Shown in pieces: positions 21,195 to 27,814 of a stretch of DNA of 30,740 bases. The translations under genes and the position numbers were made by a program. This DNA comes from a virus: positions 1-30,740 of the IMG/VR virus record IMGVR_UViG_3300020459_000046; one strand, given 5' to 3'. How positions within the stretch are numbered: position 1 is the stretch's first letter; every line of letters begins with the position of its first letter. Under the pieces are notes generated by a model. It ran no database searches. It saw only the letters and a program-made list of their open reading frames with translations, and was not told where the DNA came from.

Positions 21195-21344
21195 TTATTT
21201 ACCTTGTCCTCTGTACCGTTTTTTAGCACGATTACGTGAACTAGCAGAATATTTGGTATGCTTACCCATACCTTGACTGGTTTTTTTAGGTGTTGCTTCA
21301 ATATAATCAGCAGTTCCCAATGCACCTGCTTTTACTTTAGCCAT
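21195..21344 (-). CDS. conserved small basic protein (49 aa)
   Basis: ATG at 21342-21344 gives MAKVKAGALGTADYI at the N-terminus and a very basic C-terminus, KYSASSRNRAKKRYRGQGK. I recognise this type as a small hypothetical protein found in many T4-like cyanophages; no function is known to me. The start overlaps the end of the HAD gene by 8 bp, and GAGGGA lies just upstream as a ribosome-binding site. The terminator lies 3 bp beyond the stop. The basic tail suggests binding to nucleic acid or to an acidic protein surface, but that is only an inference. Confidence 0.8.
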   Translation of the reverse strand: MAKVKAGALGTADYIEATPKKTSQGMGKHTKYSASSRNRAKKRYRGQGK

Positions 21345-21723
21345 TCATTCCCTCCGTTAAAAATTGATTAATAGTTGATTCTTTAATTTTATACGAATTA
21401 AGTGCCTTATCATCAATTAAAAGATCATAATGCGTCTTTCCCATAATAAGTTGGTGAAACTTTACACCCCAAGAATCTAATTGTTTTATAGTTTTATTAT
21501 ACAACATATCGTAGATTTTTTCAACATCACCATTAAATTGCGACATTCCTCTTGCTGTATAGATTTTGATGTAATTATTCTCATAAAGAGAATTTACTAA
21601 ATCAATTACTTTTGGATATGGTTTACAGTAATCATACTTATCAGGACCATAATGCTCATATCCAGTAGGACGATAGCAAATTACATCATCCAAATCAAAT
21701 GCAATAACTTTTTGTTTGCTCAT
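21337..21723 (-). CDS. HAD-superfamily phosphatase (capsule-biosynthesis type)
   Basis: It has 128 residues and is a cap-less HAD hydrolase. Motif I is FDLDDVIC, with D10 as the likely nucleophile and D12 as the acid/base. Motif II is YTARG, with T56. Motif III lysine is probably K96, and the metal-binding IDDKA contains D104 and D105. All catalytic elements are in place. Small HAD proteins of this kind sit in sugar and capsule clusters and remove phosphate from sugar or polyol phosphates. The first 29 bp overlap the end of the upstream aldolase-like gene, so the first residues share DNA with the C-terminus of that protein. The neighbours (nucleotidyltransferase-kinase, cupin, aldolase-like) point to sugar phosphate metabolism. 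The substrate is unknown. Confidence 0.82.
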   Translation of the reverse strand: MSKQKVIAFDLDDVICYRPTGYEHYGPDKYDYCKPYPKVIDLVNSLYENNYIKIYTARGMSQFNGDVEKIYDMLYNKTIKQLDSWGVKFHQLIMGKTHYDLLIDDKALNSYKIKESTINQFLTEGMNG

Positions 21724-22687
21724 GTAACAACTTTAACTGTGATTTGATTCTTTTCTTGATTACTCTATCAGAATCTGGAAACTGTGTCTTAATTTCATTA
21801 ATAAAATCTGGATTAGATAGCACATAATGACAAGAAGTCATAATTAACTGATCTTTTGAAATCCTATTGATATTTGAAATCCACTTCTTCCATTTACCTG
21901 AATTATAGCATATATCATATAACCTATCAAATAGATGATTATCTTTCCTACATTGCTCCAAATAGTATTCTGATTCTATTTGACCGAACTCTGGTGCAAT
22001 ATTAATAGCATCCAATCCACTCTCAAACCTTACTTCAACATCAAATGAGTCTATTAGATAATCACCATTATGTTCTTTACTCATTAACCCATACTTTTTA
22101 ACAACCTTAATAAACTTCTTCAATCTTCTCTTATTAAAGTTACCAGTATTAGTTCTAGTTGATAGATCTAAACCTGTACCAGACTGTACAACTGCATATT
22201 TTATCTTATTAAATTGTTCTTTAGGTAAAGAATTATAGAGGTGATTGAGAAATCTATCCAAATCTTCTGGTTGATACTTAAATATTGCTTCTTCAGTACC
22301 AACTTCATATATTATATTCGGATTCTTACTCCAAATATGTTTAATCATATTATCAGTGATTGCTGCAGCAGATATAATATTAGTTGCAACTCTGAACGGA
22401 TCAATATGGATTAGATCAAAGTGTTGAGCATCATTGTAAAAAGACTCCATTCCGTCGTCTTCAACCTGTCCTTGCCTTTCACCACCGTGATCCCTACAAA
22501 TAAGTACAGATGGATTCTTATCTTTAACGTATTTGGTGAATGATTCTGTGTTCCAATCGTTTACATACCCACCAGAGAAATCAATTTGCCGTCTGGAAGG
22601 TATAAAACCAATAGAATGTTTGTGGTTAATAATACAATCAACCACATTTTTACTCATTGGACCAATATAATACTTTGGAAACCTCAT
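21695..22687 (-). CDS. GatZ/KbaZ-like TIM-barrel protein (tagatose-bisphosphate aldolase-like)
   Basis: It has 330 residues. Motifs seen are IGFIPSRRQIDFSGGYV at 26-42, CRDHGGERQGQ at 64-74, FDLIHIDPF at 90-98 and IIYEVGTEEAI at 125-135. Their order and spacing resemble the GatZ/KbaZ family, which are the so-called non-catalytic subunits of class II D-tagatose-1,6-bisphosphate aldolase. In many capsule clusters related proteins appear without a catalytic GatY partner, so a different reaction is possible. No GatY-like gene is in this window. The start overlaps the nucleotidyltransferase-kinase stop as ATGA, and the end overlaps the HAD gene. The family assignment is from memory of motifs and is moderately sure; the reaction is not known. 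Confidence 0.65.
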   Translation of the reverse strand: MRFPKYYIGPMSKNVVDCIINHKHSIGFIPSRRQIDFSGGYVNDWNTESFTKYVKDKNPSVLICRDHGGERQGQVEDDGMESFYNDAQHFDLIHIDPFRVATNIISAAAITDNMIKHIWSKNPNIIYEVGTEEAIFKYQPEDLDRFLNHLYNSLPKEQFNKIKYAVVQSGTGLDLSTRTNTGNFNKRRLKKFIKVVKKYGLMSKEHNGDYLIDSFDVEVRFESGLDAINIAPEFGQIESEYYLEQCRKDNHLFDRLYDICYNSGKWKKWISNINRISKDQLIMTSCHYVLSNPDFINEIKTQFPDSDRVIKKRIKSQLKLLHEQTKSYCI

Positions 22688-24237
22688 TTATTAAGACTTA
22701 AGAATAAATTATACTTACCAAAGTAGTATAAGAACATATCAAGTGGGTATTCATGCAATGGAGACATGTTAATCCATATAATAGCAGTTAATATTTCAAT
22801 GTTTTTAAAGTCTATATCCCAATATACTTCACAAAAATTACGTAAAACCTCCTTACAATCTAAAAATGACTTCTTAACGAACACATCACAACTGATGGTG
22901 TCGGAAGTATTGATTGAATATAGTTCCTTTGCCAAGACTTGATGGTTTAGTACTAAATTATGGTTTAATTTTGCAATATCATACCTCATATCACCTGCAT
23001 CAATACTTCCATTGAAGTCTTGTCGCCAATCAATGAGTGTAAATTCATCATCTTTGAGTAAAATGTTGTCTAAAATAAAATCTCCATGAAATCCAGTGGG
23101 TTCTGAACCCATAATTTTATTGAAATCTACTAATTCAAGCATAGAATTGATAGGAGGAACCGTAATTCCGTTAATATCATCCGTCTTATCAATGAGATTG
23201 TACTTATCAAGGAATTTATCCACTCTTAAAACTGTTTTGTCCCTATAAAAGGACAGTGCGTTATTTTTAAATGATGCATCCTGCTTGTTTTTCCATAGAT
23301 GATCAGTTGCCCAGTCCAATAAATGCCTAAAATCCTCTAAACTAATGCCATCAGCAAGTAAATGACCCTCAACATACTTGTATTTGTAGAAGTTTTCAGA
23401 ACTTTCTACGATTGGAGGTACTAAATGCTTTAAATTTTGGGTTCTTGAGATTCTGTCGGAGCAAATCTTCTTATTTTCAAAGAATTTGATTACATGATTG
23501 TTGACAATAAAGATATTTTCATTATCCTTATCCAATACATTGATCGTTCCTTTTAGGACTGAACGTGTTTTCTTTAAAGAATCCATATTTCCCATATCAT
23601 ACCACTCATCAGTAGTAAAAACCCTGAAATTATCCATTTTACGGATGATATGACAGTCACTTAAATCGCTAGTTTTAACTGTATTGAGTATATTTCTACA
23701 ATTTTGCCAAAATATTTGGTAATCTTTGATGCCAGATACCCCAACATACACATAATCAAAGTTCTGTTCACCCTTTTCATTGATAGAAACGATCCATCCA
23801 TTCACACAGTTCACTGTTCTGTATGCCTGACTATTATCGCCTATACCGCCTATAGACCAGTTCGTAGTAAAATCTACCTTATCAATATAATTGCTGCCTA
23901 GAATGGTATCACAAGCGTGAAAGATGAAAGGACACTGTAGTTCCTCCTCACAATGAGAGATAGAATAGAGTAAACTACTTCCTTCACCCATATAATTATC
24001 AACTTCTACAAATTTTATTGATCTTTCTGGATGTGCAAGTGTTAAATACTGCTTCACATGCGATCCATAATGCCCCAGAGTCACGATAAACTCAACCTCT
24101 GAGGGGTAAGATTCAATTATATGTGAAATTGCAGGTTTATCACCAATACGAACAAGACTTTTATTGGTAAACTTTGTTAGATTTCCTAATCTAGAACCTA
24201 ATCCACTTGTAGTAAGTAATACTTTATACTCTTCCAT
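22684..24237 (-). CDS. bifunctional nucleotidyltransferase-kinase
   Basis: It has 517 residues in two domains. Residues 1-230 form a GT-A-type nucleotidyltransferase: LLTTSGLGSRLGNLTKFTNK (7-26) is the glycine-rich nucleotide-binding loop with the downstream lysine, and HACDTI holds the metal-binding aspartate. Residues 240-517 form an aminoglycoside/choline-kinase-like domain: FHGDFILDN near 382-390 is the catalytic loop (HGDxxxxN) and TLIDWR near 400 the metal-binding aspartate. The family logic is that the kinase phosphorylates an alcohol and the transferase then activates it with NTP, as LicA and LicC do for choline in separate proteins. The real substrate is unknown. The gene overlaps the cupin gene by 14 bp upstream and the aldolase-like gene by 4 bp downstream. 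Confidence 0.82.
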   Translation of the reverse strand: MEEYKVLLTTSGLGSRLGNLTKFTNKSLVRIGDKPAISHIIESYPSEVEFIVTLGHYGSHVKQYLTLAHPERSIKFVEVDNYMGEGSSLLYSISHCEEELQCPFIFHACDTILGSNYIDKVDFTTNWSIGGIGDNSQAYRTVNCVNGWIVSINEKGEQNFDYVYVGVSGIKDYQIFWQNCRNILNTVKTSDLSDCHIIRKMDNFRVFTTDEWYDMGNMDSLKKTRSVLKGTINVLDKDNENIFIVNNHVIKFFENKKICSDRISRTQNLKHLVPPIVESSENFYKYKYVEGHLLADGISLEDFRHLLDWATDHLWKNKQDASFKNNALSFYRDKTVLRVDKFLDKYNLIDKTDDINGITVPPINSMLELVDFNKIMGSEPTGFHGDFILDNILLKDDEFTLIDWRQDFNGSIDAGDMRYDIAKLNHNLVLNHQVLAKELYSINTSDTISCDVFVKKSFLDCKEVLRNFCEVYWDIDFKNIEILTAIIWINMSPLHEYPLDMFLYYFGKYNLFLSLNK

Positions 24238-24565
24238 ACTTATCTTCCAACCTCACAATGTCATCTTCACCAAAATAAGTACCTAATTGCACTTCAATAA
24301 ACACTACATCTTCAGTTCCATTGTTTATTGGTTGATGTTTACCTAATCTAGAGATGTTTATGGTATCTCCAACTCCATAATCCTTTAAAATATCATTATA
24401 ACGCACAGTACAAACGCCCTTTACGATAATCCATACCTCACTTCTTTTATAATGATACTGATAACTAGGGGATTGACCAGGTTTAACTACAATCTTTTTA
24501 ACCTTAGTATAATCTTCATCTAAAAGATTAGTATAAGATCCCCACGGTTTTGTAACTTCTTCCAT
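24224..24565 (-). CDS. cupin, mannose-6-phosphate isomerase type II-like
   Basis: It has 113 residues and is a stand-alone single cupin like the C-terminal domain of ManC-type enzymes. The signatures are KPWGSYTNLL at 6-15, KIVVKPGQSPSYQY at 24-37, SEVWIIVKG at 42-50 and QLGTYFGEDDIVRLEDKYGR at 93-112. Such domains interconvert mannose-6-phosphate and fructose-6-phosphate, or act on nucleotide sugars. Metal ligands H38, E43 and H77 are present, but the expected second histidine of the HxH motif is K40 here, so activity is uncertain. The start has AAGAAG just upstream and its own -10 box at 24587-24592. The end overlaps the nucleotidyltransferase-kinase start. Confidence 0.82.
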   Translation of the reverse strand: MEEVTKPWGSYTNLLDEDYTKVKKIVVKPGQSPSYQYHYKRSEVWIIVKGVCTVRYNDILKDYGVGDTINISRLGKHQPINNGTEDVVFIEVQLGTYFGEDDIVRLEDKYGRV

Positions 24566-24586
24566 ATCTTCTTAGAGTTATAAACT

Positions 24587-24592
24587 ATTATA
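24587..24592 (-). promoter_or_regulatory. possible -10 box for the cupin gene
   Basis: TATAAT on the minus strand lies 22 bp upstream of the cupin ATG, in the 33-bp gap after the 206-residue gene. No good -35 match is seen. It may provide a second start for the lower half of the carbohydrate operon. Confidence 0.45.
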
Positions 24593-24598
24593 TCATAT

Positions 24599-25219
24599 TC
24601 ATAAGTATTTGCACATCGTAAAGATCGATTGCCCCAAATTAGAATTAGTATGGAATGTAGATTCATCATACTCTTGCATATAATGAATTGGAACACCATT
24701 CTCAATCAAACGATGATTCAATGCGTGTGTAATACCACCACTATCCTTCAGTTCATTTATACTCTTTACAAACCCATCCAAGTAATTCTGAGGGAATACA
24801 AAGAGATTATCATCACAATTACCTGATTGATGTTGAATAGGTATATTAAACTTCGATTTATCAATGTTTACCACATTAAAAGACCTCAACCAACGTAAAT
24901 CAGGTCGAGTAATTACGATCAAATCATATCGAGTTTCACGGTTGCTGATCATCCGAGCGAGGTTCCCGTGGTGCTCAAACTGTGCCTCCCAAGTCGAACG
25001 AGTTAGAAAACTTCCATCAATATAACCCCACTCTATCTTACCTAAATGCTTCCCATAAAGATCTCTAAGTTCCGTATCACAAATATTATAGGTACTAAAA
25101 AAGAAATCAATGTCCTCGAAGTAATCCAAAAACATTGATTTATGATTCTTTATGGTGCTCTCTACGAGACTTAGCGGTGAACTAAAACTGCCCTTATAAG
25201 CAATTGCTACTTTACTCAT
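24599..25219 (-). CDS. glycosyltransferase-like protein (206 aa)
   Basis: Seen features are an N-terminal beta strand KVAIAYKG, a middle strand followed by the motif YDLIVITRPDLRW (98-110) and a later CDDNLFVFPQNYLDG (135-149). The combination of R-P-D-hydrophobic-R and D-N-hydrophobic-F is typical of a set of poorly studied proteins next to glycosyltransferases in marine phages and capsule clusters, possibly with a nucleotide-sugar-binding fold. There is no classical DxD motif. The start overlaps the 53-residue gene by 8 bp (ATGAGTAA). The operon context supports work on glycans. Function is only an inference, and an unrelated fold cannot be excluded. Confidence 0.55.
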   Translation of the reverse strand: MSKVAIAYKGSFSSPLSLVESTIKNHKSMFLDYFEDIDFFFSTYNICDTELRDLYGKHLGKIEWGYIDGSFLTRSTWEAQFEHHGNLARMISNRETRYDLIVITRPDLRWLRSFNVVNIDKSKFNIPIQHQSGNCDDNLFVFPQNYLDGFVKSINELKDSGGITHALNHRLIENGVPIHYMQEYDESTFHTNSNLGQSIFTMCKYL

Positions 25220-25373
25220 CTTCTAGTATCTCAAAACTAATTTCATTGGGGTGCGGAGTACCTGTCTGATAGTACTCCAATGCAAAATCCTCCATTAAAT
25301 CAAAGTATTCCATTTGACTTATATTCGTAAAGATTACTTTACCATCACGGAGGACGTTATACCGACTCGTCAT
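25212..25373 (-). CDS. conserved small cyanophage protein (53 aa)
   Basis: The frame runs from ATG at 25371-25373 to TAA at 25212-25214. It begins MTSRYNVLRDGKVIFTNI, continues with MEYFDLMEDFALEYYQTGTP and ends in an acidic tail EILEDE. I recognise the DLMEDxAxEYYQTGxPHP core as a recurrent small hypothetical protein of T4-like cyanophages; I know no function. The N-terminus overlaps the previous gene by 17 bp and the C-terminus overlaps the next by 8 bp, so all three are probably translated together. Confidence 0.78.
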   Translation of the reverse strand: MTSRYNVLRDGKVIFTNISQMEYFDLMEDFALEYYQTGTPHPNEISFEILEDE

Positions 25374-25551
25374 CTCTATCTAAAAAAACATTTAAAGGAT
25401 GATCAAAACTTAAACCAATCGATGTATCTGAATCTCTACGCTCAAGTTCTAATAAACATTGCATAGACAAATACCAGAGTTCCGCATTGGATTTCTCTGG
25501 CATATGTAACTTAACCCACCTTTTGATTGCTTGTGAGGATTTGCTAGCCAT
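25357..25551 (-). CDS. small hypothetical protein (64 aa)
   Basis: I place the start at ATG 25549-25551, 1 bp after the stop of the glycosyltransferase gene. A longer start at 25629 would lie inside that gene. The product begins MASKSSQAIKRWVKLHMPEK, has a helical middle (NAELWYLSMQCLLELERR) and ends acidic (DRDDESV). I do not recognise a family. The tight spacing on both sides makes it part of the same operon. Confidence 0.7.
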   Translation of the reverse strand: MASKSSQAIKRWVKLHMPEKSNAELWYLSMQCLLELERRDSDTSIGLSFDHPLNVFLDRDDESV

Positions 25552-25552
25552 C

Positions 25553-26308
25553 TTAGATAACTCTTGTTTTCTCGTGACCAACTCTAATACGTGGATCGCA
25601 CCATATTTCAAAACCTGCTTCCTTTGCATCTAAGCAGAATGACACATCTTCTCCACACATATCTTGTACTTCACCCGATTCAAATACCTGCATCTTTGGA
25701 GCAAACCAAGGATAAGGTAGACCCTCGTGTTCAAATACACCATTCTTAATCAGTAACCAACCAAAACCAGTATAATCAACTGTAAATGGTTTTGTACGCT
25801 TTGTAATTGTATCACCTGTTTCGTGATTCATTACTCCACCATTTGTTCTGAAATCATCTTCCTCTAACCAATGTGCAACTGATGTTGTCTTACCATCTTC
25901 AGTCATATACCAACCAGCAGCAATATCTTGATCCATTAGAACCAACTGCCAGAACTTCTCACTATTAAAAACAATATCTGAATCAATCCATAATTGCCAA
26001 TCATAATTTAACTGACCATCCCAAGGTTTCTGATTCGGACCTCTGAGAACATTCGCTCCTAAGCACTTACATCTTGCGAAGTTAACCATTGACGAATAAT
26101 CTTGAGAGATCTGTATCGAAGCACCCGCTTGGACAAGATCAAAGCATAACTGTACAAAACTCTTCAAAAATGCATATGAAACACCACGACCAGGTAAACA
26201 GAATACTACTGTCTTACCCTTCACCATCTCCCTTGCTTTATCAAAATCCCATTCGGGTTCTTTCTTGACAATTGGAGATTTTGCTTTTACTGTAAAACCT
26301 TTTGCCAT
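25553..26308 (-). CDS. GT-A glycosyltransferase
   Basis: It has 251 residues. Seen motifs are TVVFCLPGRGVSYAFLKS at 33-50, the metal-binding DSD at 109-111 in LWIDSDIVF, FTVDYTGFGWLLIKNGVFE at 175-193 and GEDVSFCLDAKEAGFEIWCD at 219-238 followed by HEK at 245-247. This is the layout of an inverting-like GT-A enzyme: nucleotide-binding strand, DxD, acceptor loop, general-base ED and a C-terminal histidine for metal. Similar proteins are common in T4-like cyanophages. The acceptor could be a virion protein or host glycan. It is the first gene of the carbohydrate operon and follows a strong sigma70-type promoter. Confidence 0.82.
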   Translation of the reverse strand: MAKGFTVKAKSPIVKKEPEWDFDKAREMVKGKTVVFCLPGRGVSYAFLKSFVQLCFDLVQAGASIQISQDYSSMVNFARCKCLGANVLRGPNQKPWDGQLNYDWQLWIDSDIVFNSEKFWQLVLMDQDIAAGWYMTEDGKTTSVAHWLEEDDFRTNGGVMNHETGDTITKRTKPFTVDYTGFGWLLIKNGVFEHEGLPYPWFAPKMQVFESGEVQDMCGEDVSFCLDAKEAGFEIWCDPRIRVGHEKTRVI

Positions 26309-26330
26309 AACGTTGTGTAATTACTCACTT

Positions 26331-26359
26331 ATCATACATCAATATAGTTATATTGTCAA
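26331..26359 (-). promoter_or_regulatory. strong sigma70-type promoter for the carbohydrate operon
   Basis: On the minus strand a perfect -35 TTGACA (26354-26359), a 17-bp spacer and a -10 TATGAT (26331-26336) lie 22 bp from the glycosyltransferase start. The upstream gene's TGA stop is inside the -35 box. This looks like a host-polymerase (early) promoter, in contrast to the T4-type late promoters of the structural operon. Confidence 0.8.
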
Positions 26360-26526
26360 TATGATGAATCAATATATTGTTCATTGGGGATATCCGTAAC
26401 TTCTGTATATGATACCTCTTCCTTATAATATGACTTGTATAATCTTCCCCATATAACATCAAACTCCTCTTCATTCAAATCCTTAAACAAACAACGATCA
26501 TTTAAGTATATGTGAAAAGTACTCAT
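26356..26526 (-). CDS. small conserved hypothetical protein (56 aa)
   Basis: The frame runs from ATG at 26524-26526 to TGA at 26356-26358. The product begins MSTFHIYLNDRCLFKDLN, continues EEEFDVIWGRLYKSYYKEE and ends in a polar tail. The YLNDxCLFxxLxEEEF start resembles small proteins I have seen in cyanomyovirus genomes; the function is unknown to me. The start overlaps the stop of the AbrB-like gene as ATGA, so translation is probably coupled. Its stop codon is built into the -35 box of the next promoter. Confidence 0.7.
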   Translation of the reverse strand: MSTFHIYLNDRCLFKDLNEEEFDVIWGRLYKSYYKEEVSYTEVTDIPNEQYIDSSY

Positions 26527-26693
26527 TCTGCCTCTTCAATACAAACAATATCTGAATCTTGTATCCAGTTTAATTCCATACCTTCATACCATCCCATATC
26601 ATTAATCAACCACTCAGGTATCGTTATCTTATATTCATCTGTAACTGGATCGATCTCTATAGGGCAAATATTTTGGTCGGGATTTTTTCTCAT
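26523..26693 (-). CDS. small AbrB/MazE-like protein (56 aa)
   Basis: The frame runs from ATG at 26691-26693 to TGA at 26523-26525. The core reads DEYKITIPEWLINDMGWYEG, then MELNWIQDSDIVCIEEA, which is the pattern of the swapped-hairpin AbrB/MazE fold (strand, PxxLxxxLGxxxGxxL, strand). Such proteins are dimeric DNA-binding regulators or antitoxins, but short phage versions may have lost DNA binding. No toxin gene partner is recognisable: the downstream overlapping gene is not a known toxin family. A good promoter lies directly upstream. Confidence 0.65.
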   Translation of the reverse strand: MRKNPDQNICPIEIDPVTDEYKITIPEWLINDMGWYEGMELNWIQDSDIVCIEEAE

Positions 26694-26713
26694 TACAAGT
26701 ATTCTCTTTTTGA

Positions 26714-26742
26714 ATTATATATCATTTACGGTTTTCTCGCAA
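26714..26742 (-). promoter_or_regulatory. sigma70-type promoter for the AbrB-like gene
   Basis: On the minus strand TTGCGA (26737-26742), a 17-bp spacer and TATAAT (26714-26719) lie 20 bp upstream of the ATG at 26693. No palindromic element of the kind found further right accompanies it. Confidence 0.75.
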
Positions 26743-26857
26743 GTCGACTCTGTGGGCATTTTTATACTAGGAAAAAAAATTTGAGTTCCATTGTGATATT
26801 GTTCTCGCTTCCGTAACACTTTGTAGGTTAGGGTAGTTAGGCGTTTTTATATCGGGC

Positions 26858-26885
26858 GGGGGCGGCGAACCCCCACGGACGGGGG
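26858..26885. repeat. GC-rich block with alternative G5/C5 hairpins
   Basis: In an otherwise AT-rich sequence, three 5-base arms follow one another: GGGGG at 26858-26862, CCCCC at 26870-26874 and GGGGG at 26881-26885. The middle arm can pair with either neighbour, with loops of 7 and 6 bases. It lies in the 222-bp gap between the 72-residue gene and the AbrB-like gene. It may serve as a terminator or attenuator for the minus-strand transcript, although no T run follows. Nothing else in this gap looks like a gene. Confidence 0.5.
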
Positions 26886-26908
26886 CACTGCCAATACACG
26901 AACCCACT

Positions 26909-26930
26909 GTGCCAGTTAGGTCGCTGACCC
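26909..26930. repeat. degenerate copy of the 22-bp palindrome
   Basis: The left arm GTGCCAGTT is intact but the right arm is poorly kept. The element overlaps the stop codon of the 72-residue gene, as several good copies do. No -10 box lies at the expected distance on the minus strand. It is probably a decayed member of the family. Confidence 0.4.
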
Positions 26931-27134
26931 CTGTCTCACCATTGCTCTGCGGTCTGCCTTATACTGTCTCTTTGCCCTTGCGATTACACCGTCAAGGTCT
27001 TTGACCATACATTTGCCCAGACCCCGTGCCTTTGTGAAAGTCATACCGCCGCCTGATGATGCTCTCAGAACTGCTCCCTTCACATTAGTGTCAGTTGCTC
27101 TTACTGTTCCGATTGCTTTTGCCATAGAGTTCAT
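26916..27134 (-). CDS. small basic hypothetical protein (72 aa)
   Basis: I chose ATG 27132-27134 because the promoter -10 box lies at 27150-27155; the longer start at 27200 would lie upstream of the promoter. ATG 27123-27125 (MAKAIGTVRAT) is an alternative. The product is basic, with about 15 K or R against 4 D or E, and ends in KRQYKADRRAMVRQGSAT. Its middle has an SSGGGMTFTKARGLGKCM segment. I do not recognise a family. It follows the acidic ArdA-like gene. Its stop overlaps a degenerate palindrome. GC content is higher than in the structural genes. Confidence 0.65.
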   Translation of the reverse strand: MNSMAKAIGTVRATDTNVKGAVLRASSGGGMTFTKARGLGKCMVKDLDGVIARAKRQYKADRRAMVRQGSAT

Positions 27135-27149
27135 TGCTTTAATACTCTT

Positions 27150-27155
27150 ATTATA
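27150..27155 (-). promoter_or_regulatory. -10 box TATAAT for the 72-aa gene
   Basis: Minus-strand TATAAT followed by AAG lies 30 bp downstream of the palindrome at 27186-27207 and 15 bp before the chosen ATG. No convincing -35 box is present, so activation by a factor at the palindrome would make sense. Confidence 0.6.
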
Positions 27156-27185
27156 AGGGGATAGGGGAACGAATGGGGGAAGCGT

Positions 27186-27207
27186 GTGCCACTTCCCCAA
27201 CTGTCAC
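27186..27207. promoter_or_regulatory. 22-bp palindromic element, copy 1
   Basis: GTGCCACTT and AACTGTCAC flank four C residues. It lies 2 bp after the stop of the ArdA-like gene, and AGCGTG/CACGCT arms extend the symmetry. A minus-strand -10 box is 30 bp away. Confidence 0.75.
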
Positions 27208-27209
27208 GC

Positions 27210-27788
27210 TTAGAAGTTGTTACAGAATACGTACCCGTCGTCCGTGATGCTGTAGTCGTATGATAGAGCATAGTCCCAAGATGCTTGCCAGTCGATTTGC
27301 ACCCAAGTTGGAAAGTCTCTCATACCATAGCAGTCGTCGACCAACTGTTCAGCGAAGTCAGCACCACTGTCATAAATGCCCTGATACGCCTCCTCAAAGT
27401 GCTCAACTGAGTCGATGTAGAAGTCTTCGCAAAATGCGTCGACTGCGTCCTGATCGTACTCGTCACAGACTCTGCGGTACTCTCTGAAGTGCTCAAGGTC
27501 AGAAGTTGAGTAGTTACCAGAGTCAAGGAATTCTATTATCTGGTCTTTTGTGAAGTCGCCGTCCATAAGTCCAGAGACAAGGTCTTCTATCTCTTCCTGA
27601 TAGTCCTCTGCATCCTCTTCCCATTCGTTGAGGGTGTCTTCCATCCATGCACGTAGTTCAAGGTCTGTGATGAATAGGGCGTTCTCTTTGCCTACCTGTG
27701 TGATTCTATAAGGTAGCATTTTGTGCTCTTCAAGTGATAGGTGGTCACCGTTAGAGAATGATTTGATGTTGAGGAAAGTTTGAGTCAT
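27210..27788 (-). CDS. ArdA-like antirestriction protein (acidic DNA mimic)
   Basis: It has 192 residues. The C-terminal third reads FEEAYQGIYDSGADFAEQLV (131-150) and IDWQASWDYALSYDYS (165-180) with GYVF near the end. This matches the ArdA pattern AYxGxYxSxxDFA, followed by a tyrosine- and aspartate-rich segment with a (D/E)YDxDNGHVF-like end. ArdA proteins mimic bent B-DNA and block type I restriction and some other DNA-binding enzymes. The charge fits: 48 D or E against 10 K or R, with a run of acidic residues at 48-69. The first 120 residues are not clearly ArdA-like. A -10 box at 27815-27820 precedes it. No element of the palindrome family lies upstream. Confidence 0.72.
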   Translation of the reverse strand: MTQTFLNIKSFSNGDHLSLEEHKMLPYRITQVGKENALFITDLELRAWMEDTLNEWEEDAEDYQEEIEDLVSGLMDGDFTKDQIIEFLDSGNYSTSDLEHFREYRRVCDEYDQDAVDAFCEDFYIDSVEHFEEAYQGIYDSGADFAEQLVDDCYGMRDFPTWVQIDWQASWDYALSYDYSITDDGYVFCNNF

Positions 27789-27814
27789 TGCTGCTCTTTG
27801 TTTGGGATGTCTTT

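Noticed and set aside
21140-21325. A 61-residue minus-strand frame overlapping the terminator
   Set aside because: It is an out-of-frame shadow of the 49-residue basic protein and runs through the terminator hairpin.
25552-25629. Longer start for the 64-residue gene
   Set aside because: The extension lies wholly inside the glycosyltransferase gene in another frame; the ATG 1 bp after that gene's stop is more natural.
26855-26905. tRNA-like T arm (GGGGG, TTCGCCG, CCCCC) on the minus strand
   Set aside because: The loop lacks the TTCRANY pattern and no acceptor, D or anticodon arms could be placed around it.
27260-27526. Open frames on both strands inside the ArdA-like gene
   Set aside because: Their composition (runs of Ser, Arg, Thr) is that of shifted reading of an acidic, GC-richer gene.
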